Of a stretch of DNA of 64,000 nucleotides, positions 8,020-16,257 are shown one piece after another. Source of the DNA: Candidatus Rokuibacteriota bacterium (GTDB lineage: Bacteria > Methylomirabilota > Methylomirabilia > Rokubacteriales > CSP1-6). The position numbers and the translations under genes are program-made. Below the pieces are notes generated by a model. The model did no database searches and had not been told where the DNA came from. It saw nothing but the letters and a program-made list of their open reading frames with translations. Position 1 is the stretch's first letter; every line of letters starts with the position of its first letter. The stretch is from contig QHSU01000083.1 of NCBI GenBank assembly GCA_003220535.1, positions 44,778 to 108,777 of the forward strand, written 5' to 3'.

Positions 8020-8922
8020 CTACGCGGAATGCGCGGCCGACTGTTCCTGCGTCAGAACGACCTTGTAGCCGAGATGGCGCTCGGCCTCTTCGATGCCGCC
8101 CTGGAGGTCGCCGACCGTGTTCATCTTGCCCAGGTCCACCCCGATATTAACAAGGGTCTGGGCGATCTCGGGCGACAGTCCGGTGACGATCACGTTAGCG
8201 CCGAGGAGGCGCGCGGCCTCGACGGTCTGCACGAGATGGTTCGCCACCGGCGAGTCGATGTACGGCACACCGGTGATGTCCAGGACGACGACCTTGGCGC
8301 GGTTGGTCCGGATCCCGCGCAGCAGCTGTTCGGTCAGCTGGCGGGTGCGCTGGGGATCGATGACGCCGATGATCGGCAGGATGAGCAACCGCTCCCGGAC
8401 CTGCAGGACCGGGGTCGACAGCTCGCGGATCGCCTCCTGCTGCTCGCGGATGATACGCTCGCGCTCCTGAACGAATCCGACGGCGACCGTGCCCGCGATG
8501 CGGTTGGCGGCGGGCTCGTAGGCGTCGAGGATCCGGTTCAGCTTGTTGAAGTCCTCGCGATACTTCGCGAACAGCGAGCGTGCGAGCACGTCGCGGAGCA
8601 AGAGCACGATCCCGACGACCTCGTGGGTCTCGACGCCTCGCGGAATGATGCGTTCCGAGAGGTTGCGGGCGTAGGCTTGCAGGGCCTCGTACGTTCCGGT
8701 TTCGAGGGCCTCGACGTAGTTGTCGTACACGGACGTCGCCTCGGCGAAGATCTCTTCCTTCGTCATCGCCGTCAGCAGCTTGGCCTCGGTGATGAGCCGC
8801 GCCCACTCTTCACGGAGTTGGGCGCGTTGCTGTCTGAGGTGCGCCACCAGCTCGCGCAGTCGCGAGGCGATGGTTTCCAGACGAGTCTCCATAGCTGTCG
8901 CAAGCTCCTGAGTGTTCGCCAT
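8020..8922 (-). CDS. rsbR: RsbR-like stressosome sensor/scaffold
   Basis: 300 aa. Residues about 1-160 form an all-helical sensor part like the globin-fold N-terminal domain of RsbR, joined by a helical linker (GFVQERERIIREQQEAIREL) to a C-terminal STAS domain (about 175-285; LDITGVPYIDSPVANHL and TGLSPEIAQTLVNIGVDL). At the two positions phosphorylated in B. subtilis RsbRA the residues here appear to be P190 and S224, with the same 34-residue spacing, so only the second looks phosphorylatable. First gene of the operon, with ribosome site GGAGGTG. The signal sensed is unknown. Confidence 0.92.
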   Translation of the reverse strand: MANTQELATAMETRLETIASRLRELVAHLRQQRAQLREEWARLITEAKLLTAMTKEEIFAEATSVYDNYVEALETGTYEALQAYARNLSERIIPRGVETHEVVGIVLLLRDVLARSLFAKYREDFNKLNRILDAYEPAANRIAGTVAVGFVQERERIIREQQEAIRELSTPVLQVRERLLILPIIGVIDPQRTRQLTEQLLRGIRTNRAKVVVLDITGVPYIDSPVANHLVQTVEAARLLGANVIVTGLSPEIAQTLVNIGVDLGKMNTVGDLQGGIEEAERHLGYKVVLTQEQSAAHSA

Positions 8923-9003
8923 GCGGGCACCTCCAGCCCTGCCGATCGAAGTGGCTAATACGTCGACTAGCAGGACTTTAGGTGACCTCGACAGCCGATC
9001 ACA

Positions 9004-9019
9004 TCAGGTATTTACCTGA
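9004..9019. promoter_or_regulatory. 16-bp palindrome upstream of the stressosome operon
   Basis: TCAGGTA-TT-TACCTGA is a perfect inverted repeat about 80 bp ahead of the rsbR start. It lies in the 153-bp gap between the small zinc-protein gene and rsbR. It could be an operator, perhaps for the operon's own NarL-type regulator, whose family binds short inverted repeats. No second copy was noticed. Confidence 0.35.
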
Positions 9020-9075
9020 GGCAATGACAGGCGGATCCCGGAGGTCTGATGTTGCCGATCAGGAAGAACGAGGAA

Positions 9076-9264
9076 TTACGAGGCCTTACGCTCGAGGGTG
9101 CTCGCCATGCTCGCCCGTACCGTCGACCGTCTCGCCTCGGCGAGCACCACGAGTACATGCTCATCGCAGATGCCATGCGTGATGGCCTTCACGTCCCGAG
9201 GTTCCTTTTCGCCGATCACCGCCGCTCGTCCCAGGCGTTGGCACCACGCACACACAACAGTCAT
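9076..9264 (-). CDS. Small Cys-rich zinc-binding-type protein
   Basis: 62 aa. A very strong ribosome site (AAGGAGGAG) precedes ATG 9264. It has a CAWC pair near the N-terminus and a THGICDEH element about 24 residues later, the pattern of small proteins that begin CxWC...SHGIC and probably bind one metal ion through Cys/His. No function is known for this family. The last 20 residues are basic and unstructured. It lies upstream of the stressosome operon on the same strand, but a 153-bp gap with a palindrome separates them. Confidence 0.7.
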   Translation of the reverse strand: MTVVCAWCQRLGRAAVIGEKEPRDVKAITHGICDEHVLVVLAEARRSTVRASMASTLERKAS

Positions 9265-9457
9265 GTACTCCTCCTTCAGCGACCTTGCGTCACTGTAGGC
9301 GTCGTGTAAGCCCCGCTACCATCGGGCCTTTCCCTGAAGCGCCTGGTGGAAATCCCCCACATTCGGCATGGCGCCGCCGCCGCCAGGCTTGCGCGGGGCG
9401 ACCGGCAGGGGTATTGATGGGCGGCGGCCCCCAGGTGTCGGCGGTGGCCCCCCGGAC

Positions 9458-10309
9458 ATGAGAAAGCTCGACGGCAAGGTCGTGATCGTGACTGGCGCCT
9501 CGCGCGGGATCGGGGCCGAGATCGCGCGACTCTTCGCCGCCGAGGGCGGGCGGGTGATCTGCGCCGCGCGCACGCTGCGGGAGGGCGAGCATCCGCTCGC
9601 GGGCTCGCTCGAGACCACGGTAGCGGCGATCCGCGCAGACGGCGGCGAGGCGCGCGCGCTCACCGCCAACATCGCCGAGCCCGCCGAGTGCGAGAAGCTG
9701 ATTCGCACCGCGCGCGAGACCTACGGGCCCGTCGACGTCCTCGTGAACAATGCGGCGCTGACGTACTACCTACCTACCAAGGACTTTCCGCTCAACCGGT
9801 GGATGCGCTCGTGGGCCGTGAACTTTCACGCGCCATTCATCCTCAGCCAGCTGGCGCTCGCCGAGATGATCCCGCGGCGCTCGGGCGCGATCGTCAACAT
9901 CTCGTCGGGGGCCGCGATCGGTCCGGGGCGGGGCCCGTACCCGGATCCGGCGCTCGGCGCCCGCGGCGGGACCTGCTACGGCGCCGAGAAGGCGGCCCTC
10001 GAGCGGTTCACCCAGGGCCTTGCCTCCGAGGTCTACCAGCATGGCATCTCGGTGACGTGCGTCTCGCCGTCGCAGATCGTCCCGACGCCGGGCACCGTCT
10101 ACCATCGCCTCGTGAAGAGCATGGACGATCCGCGCGGTGAGCCGCCGGTGCTCATGGCGAAGGCGGCGCTCTTGCTCGCGACCGAGCCGCTCGAGAAGAT
10201 CACCGGCCGGGTGACTTACAGCCAGCAGATTCTCAAGGAGTTCGGCTGGATCAACGAGGCGCGAGGCCGGGGCGTCGAGACGCGGGGGAGCGGCTACTCG
10301 GAGACGTGA
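9458..10309 (+). CDS. Short-chain dehydrogenase/reductase
   Basis: 283 aa from ATG 9458; the open frame extends upstream but that part is low-complexity Pro/Gly. The Rossmann motif TGASRGIG, the NNAA motif, the catalytic Ser region NISSGAA and the YGAEK active site are all present. Classical NAD(P)-dependent SDR; substrate unknown. It precedes an acyl-CoA carboxyltransferase on the same strand after about 100 nt, so a role in acyl or hydroxyacyl metabolism is possible. Confidence 0.85.
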   Translation: MRKLDGKVVIVTGASRGIGAEIARLFAAEGGRVICAARTLREGEHPLAGSLETTVAAIRADGGEARALTANIAEPAECEKLIRTARETYGPVDVLVNNAALTYYLPTKDFPLNRWMRSWAVNFHAPFILSQLALAEMIPRRSGAIVNISSGAAIGPGRGPYPDPALGARGGTCYGAEKAALERFTQGLASEVYQHGISVTCVSPSQIVPTPGTVYHRLVKSMDDPRGEPPVLMAKAALLLATEPLEKITGRVTYSQQILKEFGWINEARGRGVETRGSGYSET

Positions 10310-10411
10310 GATCCCTGCGCTTCATTGACCGGACGGCGCCCGCCGGACTACTCTCGGCTCATCGCCGCGGCGTATCGTCTCTCCCGCGCGGTAACGTCGG
10401 ACGGAGGGGGC

Positions 10412-11959
10412 ATGGACTGGCAAAAGGAGCTGGATGAGCTGAGACGCCGTGAGGAGCTCGCCGCGCAGCTGGGAGGGCCCGAGCGCGTGAAGCGCCAGCA
10501 CGACGGCGGGCGGCTGACGATCCTCGAGCGGGTCGCCAAGCTCGCCGACCCCGGGAGCTTCCACGAAATCGGCAAGATCGCCGGCAGCGCGCGGTACGAC
10601 GCGAAGAACGACCTCGTCGCCTTCACGCCCTCGAACTTCGTGTTCGGTCGCGCCGGGATCGACGGGCGTCCGGTCGTGATCGGAGGCGACGATTTCACCG
10701 TGCGCGGCGGCTCGGCCGACGCGACCATCAAGGGCAAGCACAACCAGTGCGAGCGGATGGCCCACGACCTGCGGCTGCCGCTGATCCGGCTCGTCGAGGG
10801 CTCGGGAGGTGGCGGGTCGGTGAAGACGATCGAGACGACGGGCCGCGCCAACGTGCCGGGCGTCGACGGCTGGGAGTGGGTCGTCAACAACATGGCCACA
10901 ATCCCGCGCGTGGCGCTCGGCCTCGGCTCGGTCGCGGGCCTCGGCGCCGCCCACCTCGCCGCCGCGCACTACTCGGTCATGGTGAAGGATATCTCCGCGC
11001 TCTTCGTCGCCGGCCCGCCGGTGGTCGAGCGCCTCGGCCAGAAGCTCACCAAGAACGAGCTCGGAGGCTGGGACATCCAGCTCAAGGCCGGCGCCGTCGA
11101 CGACGCCGTGGATAGCGAGGAGGAGGCCTTCGCGCGCACCCGGCGCTTTCTCTCGTACTTCCCGTCGTCGATCGACGACGTGCCGCCGCGTGGCCCGCGC
11201 GGCGACGATCCGCAGCGCCGCGATCCCTGGCTTTTCGAGGCGATCCCCCACGACCTGCGAAAGCCCTACAAGATGCGGCGCATCGTCGAGTCGGTCGTCG
11301 ACCAGGGGTCGTTCTTCGAGGTCGCGCCGCTCTACGGCCGCTCGGTCACCACGGGCTACGCGCGGCTCGACGGCTGGCCGGTGGCGCTGATGGCGAGCGA
11401 TCCATACTTCTACGGCGGCGCCTGGCCGGCGGACACCTGCCAGAAGGTCGAGCGCTTCCTCGACATCGCGCAGACCTTCCACCTACCGGTGGTCTACCTG
11501 GTGGACTGCCCCGGCTTCCTCATCGGGCTCGACGCGGAGAAAAGCGGGACGATCAAGCAGGGCGTGCGCGCGATGGCAGCGATGTGGCAGACCACGATTC
11601 CGTGGTGCGCCGTGATCGTGCGGAACTCGTTCGGTGTCGCCGGCGCCGCCCATCGGAACCAGAGCCGCTACTGCATGCGCTACGCGTGGCCCTCGGGTCG
11701 CTGGGGCTCCTTGCCGCTCGAGGGCGGGATCGAGGCCGCCTACCGCGCCGATCTCGACGCGGCGGCGGACCGGAAGGCGAAGATGGCGGAGATCGAGGAG
11801 CGGCTGAACAAGCTCCGCTCGCCCTTCCGCTCGGCCGAGACCTTCTGGATCGAGGAGATCGTCGACCCGCGCGACACGCGGCCGCTCCTCTGCGAGTTCG
11901 CCAACCTCACCGCGCCGCTCAGGCGGCCGGGGCCGTCGACCTTCGGCATGCGCGGCTAG
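10412..11959 (+). CDS. Acyl-CoA carboxylase carboxyltransferase (beta) subunit
   Basis: 515 aa from ATG 10412 with ribosome site GGACGGAGGGGG. It has the two crotonase-like halves of PccB/MccB/AccD-type subunits: the N-terminal half includes GSGGGGSVKTIE and the C-terminal half LVDCPGFLIG and NSFGVAGAAH. These subunits transfer carboxyl from biotin to an acyl-CoA (propionyl-, methylcrotonyl- or related). No biotin carboxylase or biotin carrier gene is nearby, so the partner must be encoded elsewhere or the substrate is unusual. Followed 18 nt later by the PIG-L gene. Confidence 0.88.
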   Translation: MDWQKELDELRRREELAAQLGGPERVKRQHDGGRLTILERVAKLADPGSFHEIGKIAGSARYDAKNDLVAFTPSNFVFGRAGIDGRPVVIGGDDFTVRGGSADATIKGKHNQCERMAHDLRLPLIRLVEGSGGGGSVKTIETTGRANVPGVDGWEWVVNNMATIPRVALGLGSVAGLGAAHLAAAHYSVMVKDISALFVAGPPVVERLGQKLTKNELGGWDIQLKAGAVDDAVDSEEEAFARTRRFLSYFPSSIDDVPPRGPRGDDPQRRDPWLFEAIPHDLRKPYKMRRIVESVVDQGSFFEVAPLYGRSVTTGYARLDGWPVALMASDPYFYGGAWPADTCQKVERFLDIAQTFHLPVVYLVDCPGFLIGLDAEKSGTIKQGVRAMAAMWQTTIPWCAVIVRNSFGVAGAAHRNQSRYCMRYAWPSGRWGSLPLEGGIEAAYRADLDAAADRKAKMAEIEERLNKLRSPFRSAETFWIEEIVDPRDTRPLLCEFANLTAPLRRPGPSTFGMRG

Positions 11960-11977
11960 GCGGTTCGGGGCAGCACG

Positions 11978-12724
11978 ATGGCCGACACCAAGCGCAAGCC
12001 GCATACGCTCACTTCCGAGTTCACGCGCATCCTCTGCATCTCGGCGCACCCGGACGACAACGAGTTCACGATCGCCGGGAGCGTCGGCCGCTGGGCTCGC
12101 GAAGGAAGGGACGTGGTGTTCTGTCTGGTCACGACCGGTGGCGCCGGCACCAACGAGCACACCCCGGACAACACGGGGCTCTTGCCGATCCGCGAGCGCG
12201 AGTCCTGGGACGCGGCGAAGATCCTCGGCGTCAAGGACCTCGTCTTCCTCGGCTATCAGGACGGCGTCGTCGAGCCGACTCTCGCGCTACGGCGCGACCT
12301 GACGCGCGTGATCCGCCGTGTCCGGCCTCACGTTGTGGTGTGCGGCGACCCGACGATGCGCTGGTACGGCAACGAGTACTTGAACCACCCGGACCACCGC
12401 GCGGTCGCCAGCGCGGCGCTCGACGCGGTCTTCCCGTCCTCGGAGACGCGCGTGATCTTCCCCGAGCTCCTGGCGGAAGGTCTCGAGCCGCACAAGGTGA
12501 AGGAGGTCTTCATCAGCGGCGCGATCCCGCCCGACACCTACATCGACATCGGCGACACGCTCGCGCTCAAGTGCGCGGCGCTCAAGGCGCACGTCTCGCA
12601 GGTGGGCAAGGGCGAGTGGGTCGACGACCTCTTGCGCGCGTGGGCGCTCCGCGACGGCAAGGAGGTGGGCGTCGACCACGCCGAGGCCTTCAAGCGGATG
12701 GCGCTCTGGCGGGGTGACAGCTAG
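11978..12724 (+). CDS. PIG-L/LmbE-family zinc deacetylase
   Basis: 248 aa. The metal-binding AHPDDNEF (H24, D26, D27) and NHPDH (H137, H140) motifs of PIG-L N-acetylglucosaminyl deacetylases are intact. Family members deacetylate GlcNAc-type conjugates, for example in mycothiol, bacillithiol or glycopeptide pathways; the substrate here is unknown. Probably co-transcribed with the carboxyltransferase. Converges with the fumarylacetoacetase-type gene. Confidence 0.87.
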   Translation: MADTKRKPHTLTSEFTRILCISAHPDDNEFTIAGSVGRWAREGRDVVFCLVTTGGAGTNEHTPDNTGLLPIRERESWDAAKILGVKDLVFLGYQDGVVEPTLALRRDLTRVIRRVRPHVVVCGDPTMRWYGNEYLNHPDHRAVASAALDAVFPSSETRVIFPELLAEGLEPHKVKEVFISGAIPPDTYIDIGDTLALKCAALKAHVSQVGKGEWVDDLLRAWALRDGKEVGVDHAEAFKRMALWRGDS

Positions 12725-12753
12725 ACGACCGGCAGGGTCTCGCGTGGCCGGCG

Positions 12754-13599
12754 CTATCGGGACGCGACGATCTTGTGGCGCTGGGTGCCGAGGCCTGTAA
12801 TGCCCATCTCGACCACGTCGCCCGGCTGCAGGTATCGCGGCGGCTTCGCGCCGTGGCCCACACCCGCCGGCGTGCCCGTCGAGATGACGTCGCCGGCGCG
12901 CAGGGACATGAAGCGGCTCACGTAGGCGATCAGCGCCGCGACCGAGAAGATCATCTTCGCGGTGTTCCCGTCCTGCCGGCGCTCGCCGTTGACCGTCGTC
13001 CAGAGCGCCAGGGTCTGCGGGTCGCCGGCCTCATCGGCCGTGACGAGCCACGGGCCCGTGGGGCCGAACGTGTCGGCGCTCTTGCCCTTGGTCGTCGTCC
13101 CGCCGTGCTCCATCTGGAACTCGCGCTCGGAGACGTCGTTCACCAGGCAGTAGCCGGCGACGTAGCGGAGCGCCTCGGCCTCCTCGACGTAGCGGGCGTC
13201 GCGTCCCACCACGACGCCGAGCTCCACTTCGTAGTCGAGCTTCACCGCGCCCCGCGGACGCACGATGGGATCGTCGGGGCCGCAGACCGCGCTCGGCGCC
13301 TTGATGAACAGGGTCGGCTCTTTCGGGAGCGCCATGCCGACCTCGGCCGCGTGGTCGGTGTAGTTGAGCCCGATGCAGACCATCTTGCCCATGCCCGCCA
13401 GCGGGCAGCCGAGCCGCGGGCGGCCGCGCACGACCGGCAGCCGCGCGAGATTGACGGCACGGAGCTTCCGGAGTGCCGCGGGCGCGAGCGCTGCCGGCGT
13501 CACATCCTTGATCACGCGTCCGAGGTCGCGGAGCTTGCCCTCCGCGTCGATTGCGCCGGGACGCTCGGCGCCGGGTCGACCGTACCGTACAAGCTTCAT
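12754..13599 (-). CDS. Fumarylacetoacetate hydrolase (FAH)-family protein
   Basis: 281 aa with ribosome site GAGAGG. The FAH fold is shown by CIGLNYTDHAAEVG, the metal-binding LDYEVELGVVVG block, and DVISTGTPAGVGHG. The family includes hydrolases of acylpyruvates, 2-keto-3-deoxy sugars and oxaloacetate decarboxylases. It is the last gene of a leuC-leuD-maoC-FAH operon (12-nt gap to maoC), suggesting action on a product of a dicarboxylate or methyl-dicarboxylate pathway. Confidence 0.88.
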   Translation of the reverse strand: MKLVRYGRPGAERPGAIDAEGKLRDLGRVIKDVTPAALAPAALRKLRAVNLARLPVVRGRPRLGCPLAGMGKMVCIGLNYTDHAAEVGMALPKEPTLFIKAPSAVCGPDDPIVRPRGAVKLDYEVELGVVVGRDARYVEEAEALRYVAGYCLVNDVSEREFQMEHGGTTTKGKSADTFGPTGPWLVTADEAGDPQTLALWTTVNGERRQDGNTAKMIFSVAALIAYVSRFMSLRAGDVISTGTPAGVGHGAKPPRYLQPGDVVEMGITGLGTQRHKIVASR

Positions 13600-13611
13600 G
13601 TCACACGCCTC

Positions 13612-14079
13612 TCAGGCGTAACGGACGCCGATGATCTCGGCGACGAGCGCGGGACGCTCCTGGCCCTCGATCTCGACCGTCATCTCGGACGTCACGCGCA
13701 CGCCGTTGCCCGACACCTCCTCGGCGTTGACGATCCGCTGGCGGACGCGGATGCGCGAGCCCGCCTGGACGGGAGCGATGAAACGGATCTTGTTCGAGCC
13801 GTAGTTGATGCCGCGGCTTCGCTTGGTGACCTCGAGCAGCGTGGCGGCCATTCGCGGCACCAGCGACAACGTCAGATACCCATGCGCGATCGTCTTGCCC
13901 CCGGGCATCTCGCGCTTCGCCCGCTCGACGTCGACGTGGATCCACTGATGGTCGCCCGTCGCGTCCGCGAACTTGTCGATCGTCGGCTGATCGACGGTGA
14001 TCCACTCCGAGGGTCCGAGCTCACGGCCGACGAGCGGCAAAAGGTCCTTCGGGTACTCCACCTTGAGCGTGGTGGCCAT
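13612..14079 (-). CDS. MaoC-like hot-dog dehydratase
   Basis: 155 aa with ribosome site AGGAGGGAGAG. The (R)-specific hydratase motif is visible: TGDHQWIHVD with the catalytic Asp/His pair, then TIAHGYLTLS. Members hydrate enoyl-CoA or mesaconyl-type thioesters. Between leuD and the FAH gene with gaps of 15 and 12 nt, so it belongs to the same operon and may act on the same substrate family. Confidence 0.87.
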   Translation of the reverse strand: MATTLKVEYPKDLLPLVGRELGPSEWITVDQPTIDKFADATGDHQWIHVDVERAKREMPGGKTIAHGYLTLSLVPRMAATLLEVTKRSRGINYGSNKIRFIAPVQAGSRIRVRQRIVNAEEVSGNGVRVTSEMTVEIEGQERPALVAEIIGVRYA

Positions 14080-14094
14080 CTCTCCCTCCTGGAA

Positions 14095-14724
14095 TCAGGC
14101 GCTAGGGCGCGGGGGCACGGCCCAGGCCATCTCGCGGGCGTGGCGCGCCTCGAACTCGCGGATCTGCGACTCGAAGCCGAGCGTCAGCGCGATCTCGTCC
14201 CGGCCGGTGAGGAGCATCTCCTTGCGGAACGCGTCGACGTCGAAGCGGTGCCGAGCGCCGTCGGGCGCCGTCACCGTCTGCGTCTCGAGATCGACCGTGA
14301 GCGTGGCGCCCGGCCGTTCGTGGAGCTGGCGCCGCAGGCCGGCGGTGACGTCGCCCGGCAGGATGACCGGCAGCAGGCCGTTCTTGAAGCAGTTCTGATG
14401 GAAGATGTCGCCCAGGCTCGGCGCCAGCACCGCGCGCACACCGTAGGCGGCGAGCGCCCACACCGCCGCCTCGCGCGAGGAGCCGCAGCCGAAGTTCTCG
14501 GCCGCCACGACGATCTGCGCCCCGCGGTACGGCGGCTGGTTCAGGACGAACTCCGGCCGCTCCGTGCCGTCGGCGGCGAAGCGCACGTCGTGAAAGAGAA
14601 AGCTCGAGTACTCCGGCACGTTCTTGTCTTTGCGCAGGAAGCGCGCGGGAATCACGCGATCGGTGTCGACGTTCGGCAGGTCGATCGGCGCCGCGACGGC
14701 GGTGACGCGCGTGAAGGGCGGCAT
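14095..14724 (-). CDS. leuD: 3-isopropylmalate dehydratase small subunit (LeuD-type)
   Basis: 209 aa. The swivelling domain of aconitase-type hydro-lyases is shown by NVDTDRVIPARFL and by AAENFGCGSSREAAVWAL, with IFHQNCFKNGLLP after it. Length is normal for LeuD. It begins 1 nt after the leuC stop. The pair normally isomerises isopropylmalate for leucine synthesis, but the companions maoC and FAH leave open a related substrate such as citramalate, methylmalate or homoaconitate. Confidence 0.9.
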   Translation of the reverse strand: MPPFTRVTAVAAPIDLPNVDTDRVIPARFLRKDKNVPEYSSFLFHDVRFAADGTERPEFVLNQPPYRGAQIVVAAENFGCGSSREAAVWALAAYGVRAVLAPSLGDIFHQNCFKNGLLPVILPGDVTAGLRRQLHERPGATLTVDLETQTVTAPDGARHRFDVDAFRKEMLLTGRDEIALTLGFESQIREFEARHAREMAWAVPPRPSA

Positions 14725-14725
14725 C

Positions 14726-16105
14726 CTACGCCGTCAGCGTGCGGACGTCGGTGAGGCGGCCCGTCACGGCGGCCGCCGCCGCCATCGCGGGCGACATGAG
14801 ATGCGTGCGTGCGCCCTTGCCCTGGCGTCCCTCGAAGTTCCGGTTCGATGTGGACGCCACGCGCTCGCCCTCGCACGCGGTCTCGCCGTTCATGCCGACG
14901 CACATCGAGCAGCCGGCCTCGCGCCACTCGAAGCCCGCGTCGACGAAGACGCGGTCGAGTCCCTCGGCCTCGGCCGCGCGCTTGATCAGCCCCGAGCCCG
15001 GCACGATCCACGCGGGCACGACCGCGCGGCGCCCCTGCGCGACGCGCGCCGCCGCGCGCAGGTCGTCCAGCCGGCTGTTGGTGCACGAGCCGATGAACAC
15101 GCGGTCGACCGGGATCTCGGCGAGCGGCGTGCCCGGGCGGAGCCCCATGTAGGCGAGCGCGCGCGCCATGCTCTCGCGACGCCCGGGGTCGCCGGCGGCC
15201 GCGGGATCCGGCACGCGGCCGGTGATGGGCAACGCATCTTGAGGGCTCGTGCCCCAGGTGACGGTCGGCGCGATGTCGCCGGCGGCCAGCTCGACCTCGC
15301 GATCGAACGCGGCGCCTGCATCGCTCCCCAACGCCCTCCAGGAATCGAGCGCCCGGCTCCAGGCCTCGCCCCTGGGCGCCCAGGGCCGGGCCTCGAGGTA
15401 CGCGACGGTCGTCTCGTCCGGCGCGATCATGCCGGCGCGCGCGCCCGCCTCGATTGACATGTTGCAGACGGTCATACGCTCGTCCATGGACATGCCGCGG
15501 ATCGTCGATCCGGCGTACTCGATCGCGTGCCTGACGCCGCCCCCGGCGCCGATCTTCGCGATGATCGCGAGGATCACGTCCTTGGCGTTGACGCCGGGGC
15601 CCAGCCGGCCTTCGACGGAGATCCGCATGGTCAGCGGCTTCTTCTGCCAGAGCGTCTGCGTCGCCAGCACGTGCTCGACCTCGCTCGAGCCGATGCCGAA
15701 CGCGAGCGCGCCGAAGGCCCCGTGCGTGGCGGTGTGCGAGTCGCCACAGACCAGCGTGATGCCGGGGACCGTCAGCCCCTGCTCGGGGCCGATGACGTGC
15801 ACGATCCCCCGACGGGGATCGCCCACGCCGAAGTAGACGATGCCCTGGTCCGTCGTGTGGCGCCCGAGCGAGTCCACCATGGCGCGCACCTCGGCGTCGG
15901 CCGTCGGTGTTCCCGGCGAGGTCTGGACGTAGTGATCCGCCGTCGCGAAGCTGAGGTCGGGGCGGCGCACGCGCCGGCCGCTCTTCGCGAGCCGGCCGAA
16001 GGCGGCGGTCGTGCCCTCGTGCAGCAGGTGGCGGTCGATATAGAGGAGGACGTGCCCGCCCGGGCCCTTGGCCACCACGTGCCGGGCCCAGATCTTGTCG
16101 AACAT
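14726..16105 (-). CDS. leuC: 3-isopropylmalate dehydratase large subunit (LeuC-type)
   Basis: 459 aa from ATG 16105 (MFDKIWARHVV). The [4Fe-4S] cysteines are present in IGSCTNSRLDDL and in the GCSMCVGMN pair, and GDSHTATHGAFG is the conserved substrate loop. Length fits bacterial LeuC (about 465). Upstream a TTGAGG-N17-TAATCT promoter is visible, giving a leader of about 40 nt. First gene of the leuC-leuD-maoC-FAH operon. Substrate specificity within the aconitase family is not certain. Confidence 0.9.
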   Translation of the reverse strand: MFDKIWARHVVAKGPGGHVLLYIDRHLLHEGTTAAFGRLAKSGRRVRRPDLSFATADHYVQTSPGTPTADAEVRAMVDSLGRHTTDQGIVYFGVGDPRRGIVHVIGPEQGLTVPGITLVCGDSHTATHGAFGALAFGIGSSEVEHVLATQTLWQKKPLTMRISVEGRLGPGVNAKDVILAIIAKIGAGGGVRHAIEYAGSTIRGMSMDERMTVCNMSIEAGARAGMIAPDETTVAYLEARPWAPRGEAWSRALDSWRALGSDAGAAFDREVELAAGDIAPTVTWGTSPQDALPITGRVPDPAAAGDPGRRESMARALAYMGLRPGTPLAEIPVDRVFIGSCTNSRLDDLRAAARVAQGRRAVVPAWIVPGSGLIKRAAEAEGLDRVFVDAGFEWREAGCSMCVGMNGETACEGERVASTSNRNFEGRQGKGARTHLMSPAMAAAAAVTGRLTDVRTLTA

Positions 16106-16148
16106 GGTTCGCGGTGTGGACACGGCCTTCGTCGGTCTCCCGCGCGGA

Positions 16149-16177
16149 AGATTACTCGGTGCTGCCAATCACCTCAA
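16149..16177 (-). promoter_or_regulatory. Candidate sigma-70 promoter of the leuCD operon
   Basis: On the minus strand TTGAGG (16177-16172), a 17-nt spacer and TAATCT (16154-16149) lie about 45 nt ahead of the leuC start. Good spacing and near-consensus hexamers; not tested. Confidence 0.45.
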
Positions 16178-16218
16178 CAACAAATCGCCCATTCGTCGGC
16201 TCTCGCCCGGGGCAGCCA

Positions 16219-16245
16219 GGCGAGCAAGGACGAACCTCGCTCGCC
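16219..16245 (-). terminator. Stem-loop downstream of the QAPR-repeat gene
   Basis: GGCGAGC and GCTCGCC pair across a 13-nt loop, 12 nt past the stop codon of the repeat-protein gene. There is no T-run, so it may be a Rho-dependent or mRNA-stabilising structure separating that gene from leuC. Confidence 0.3.
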
Positions 16246-16257
16246 CGGCCGCCGGCA

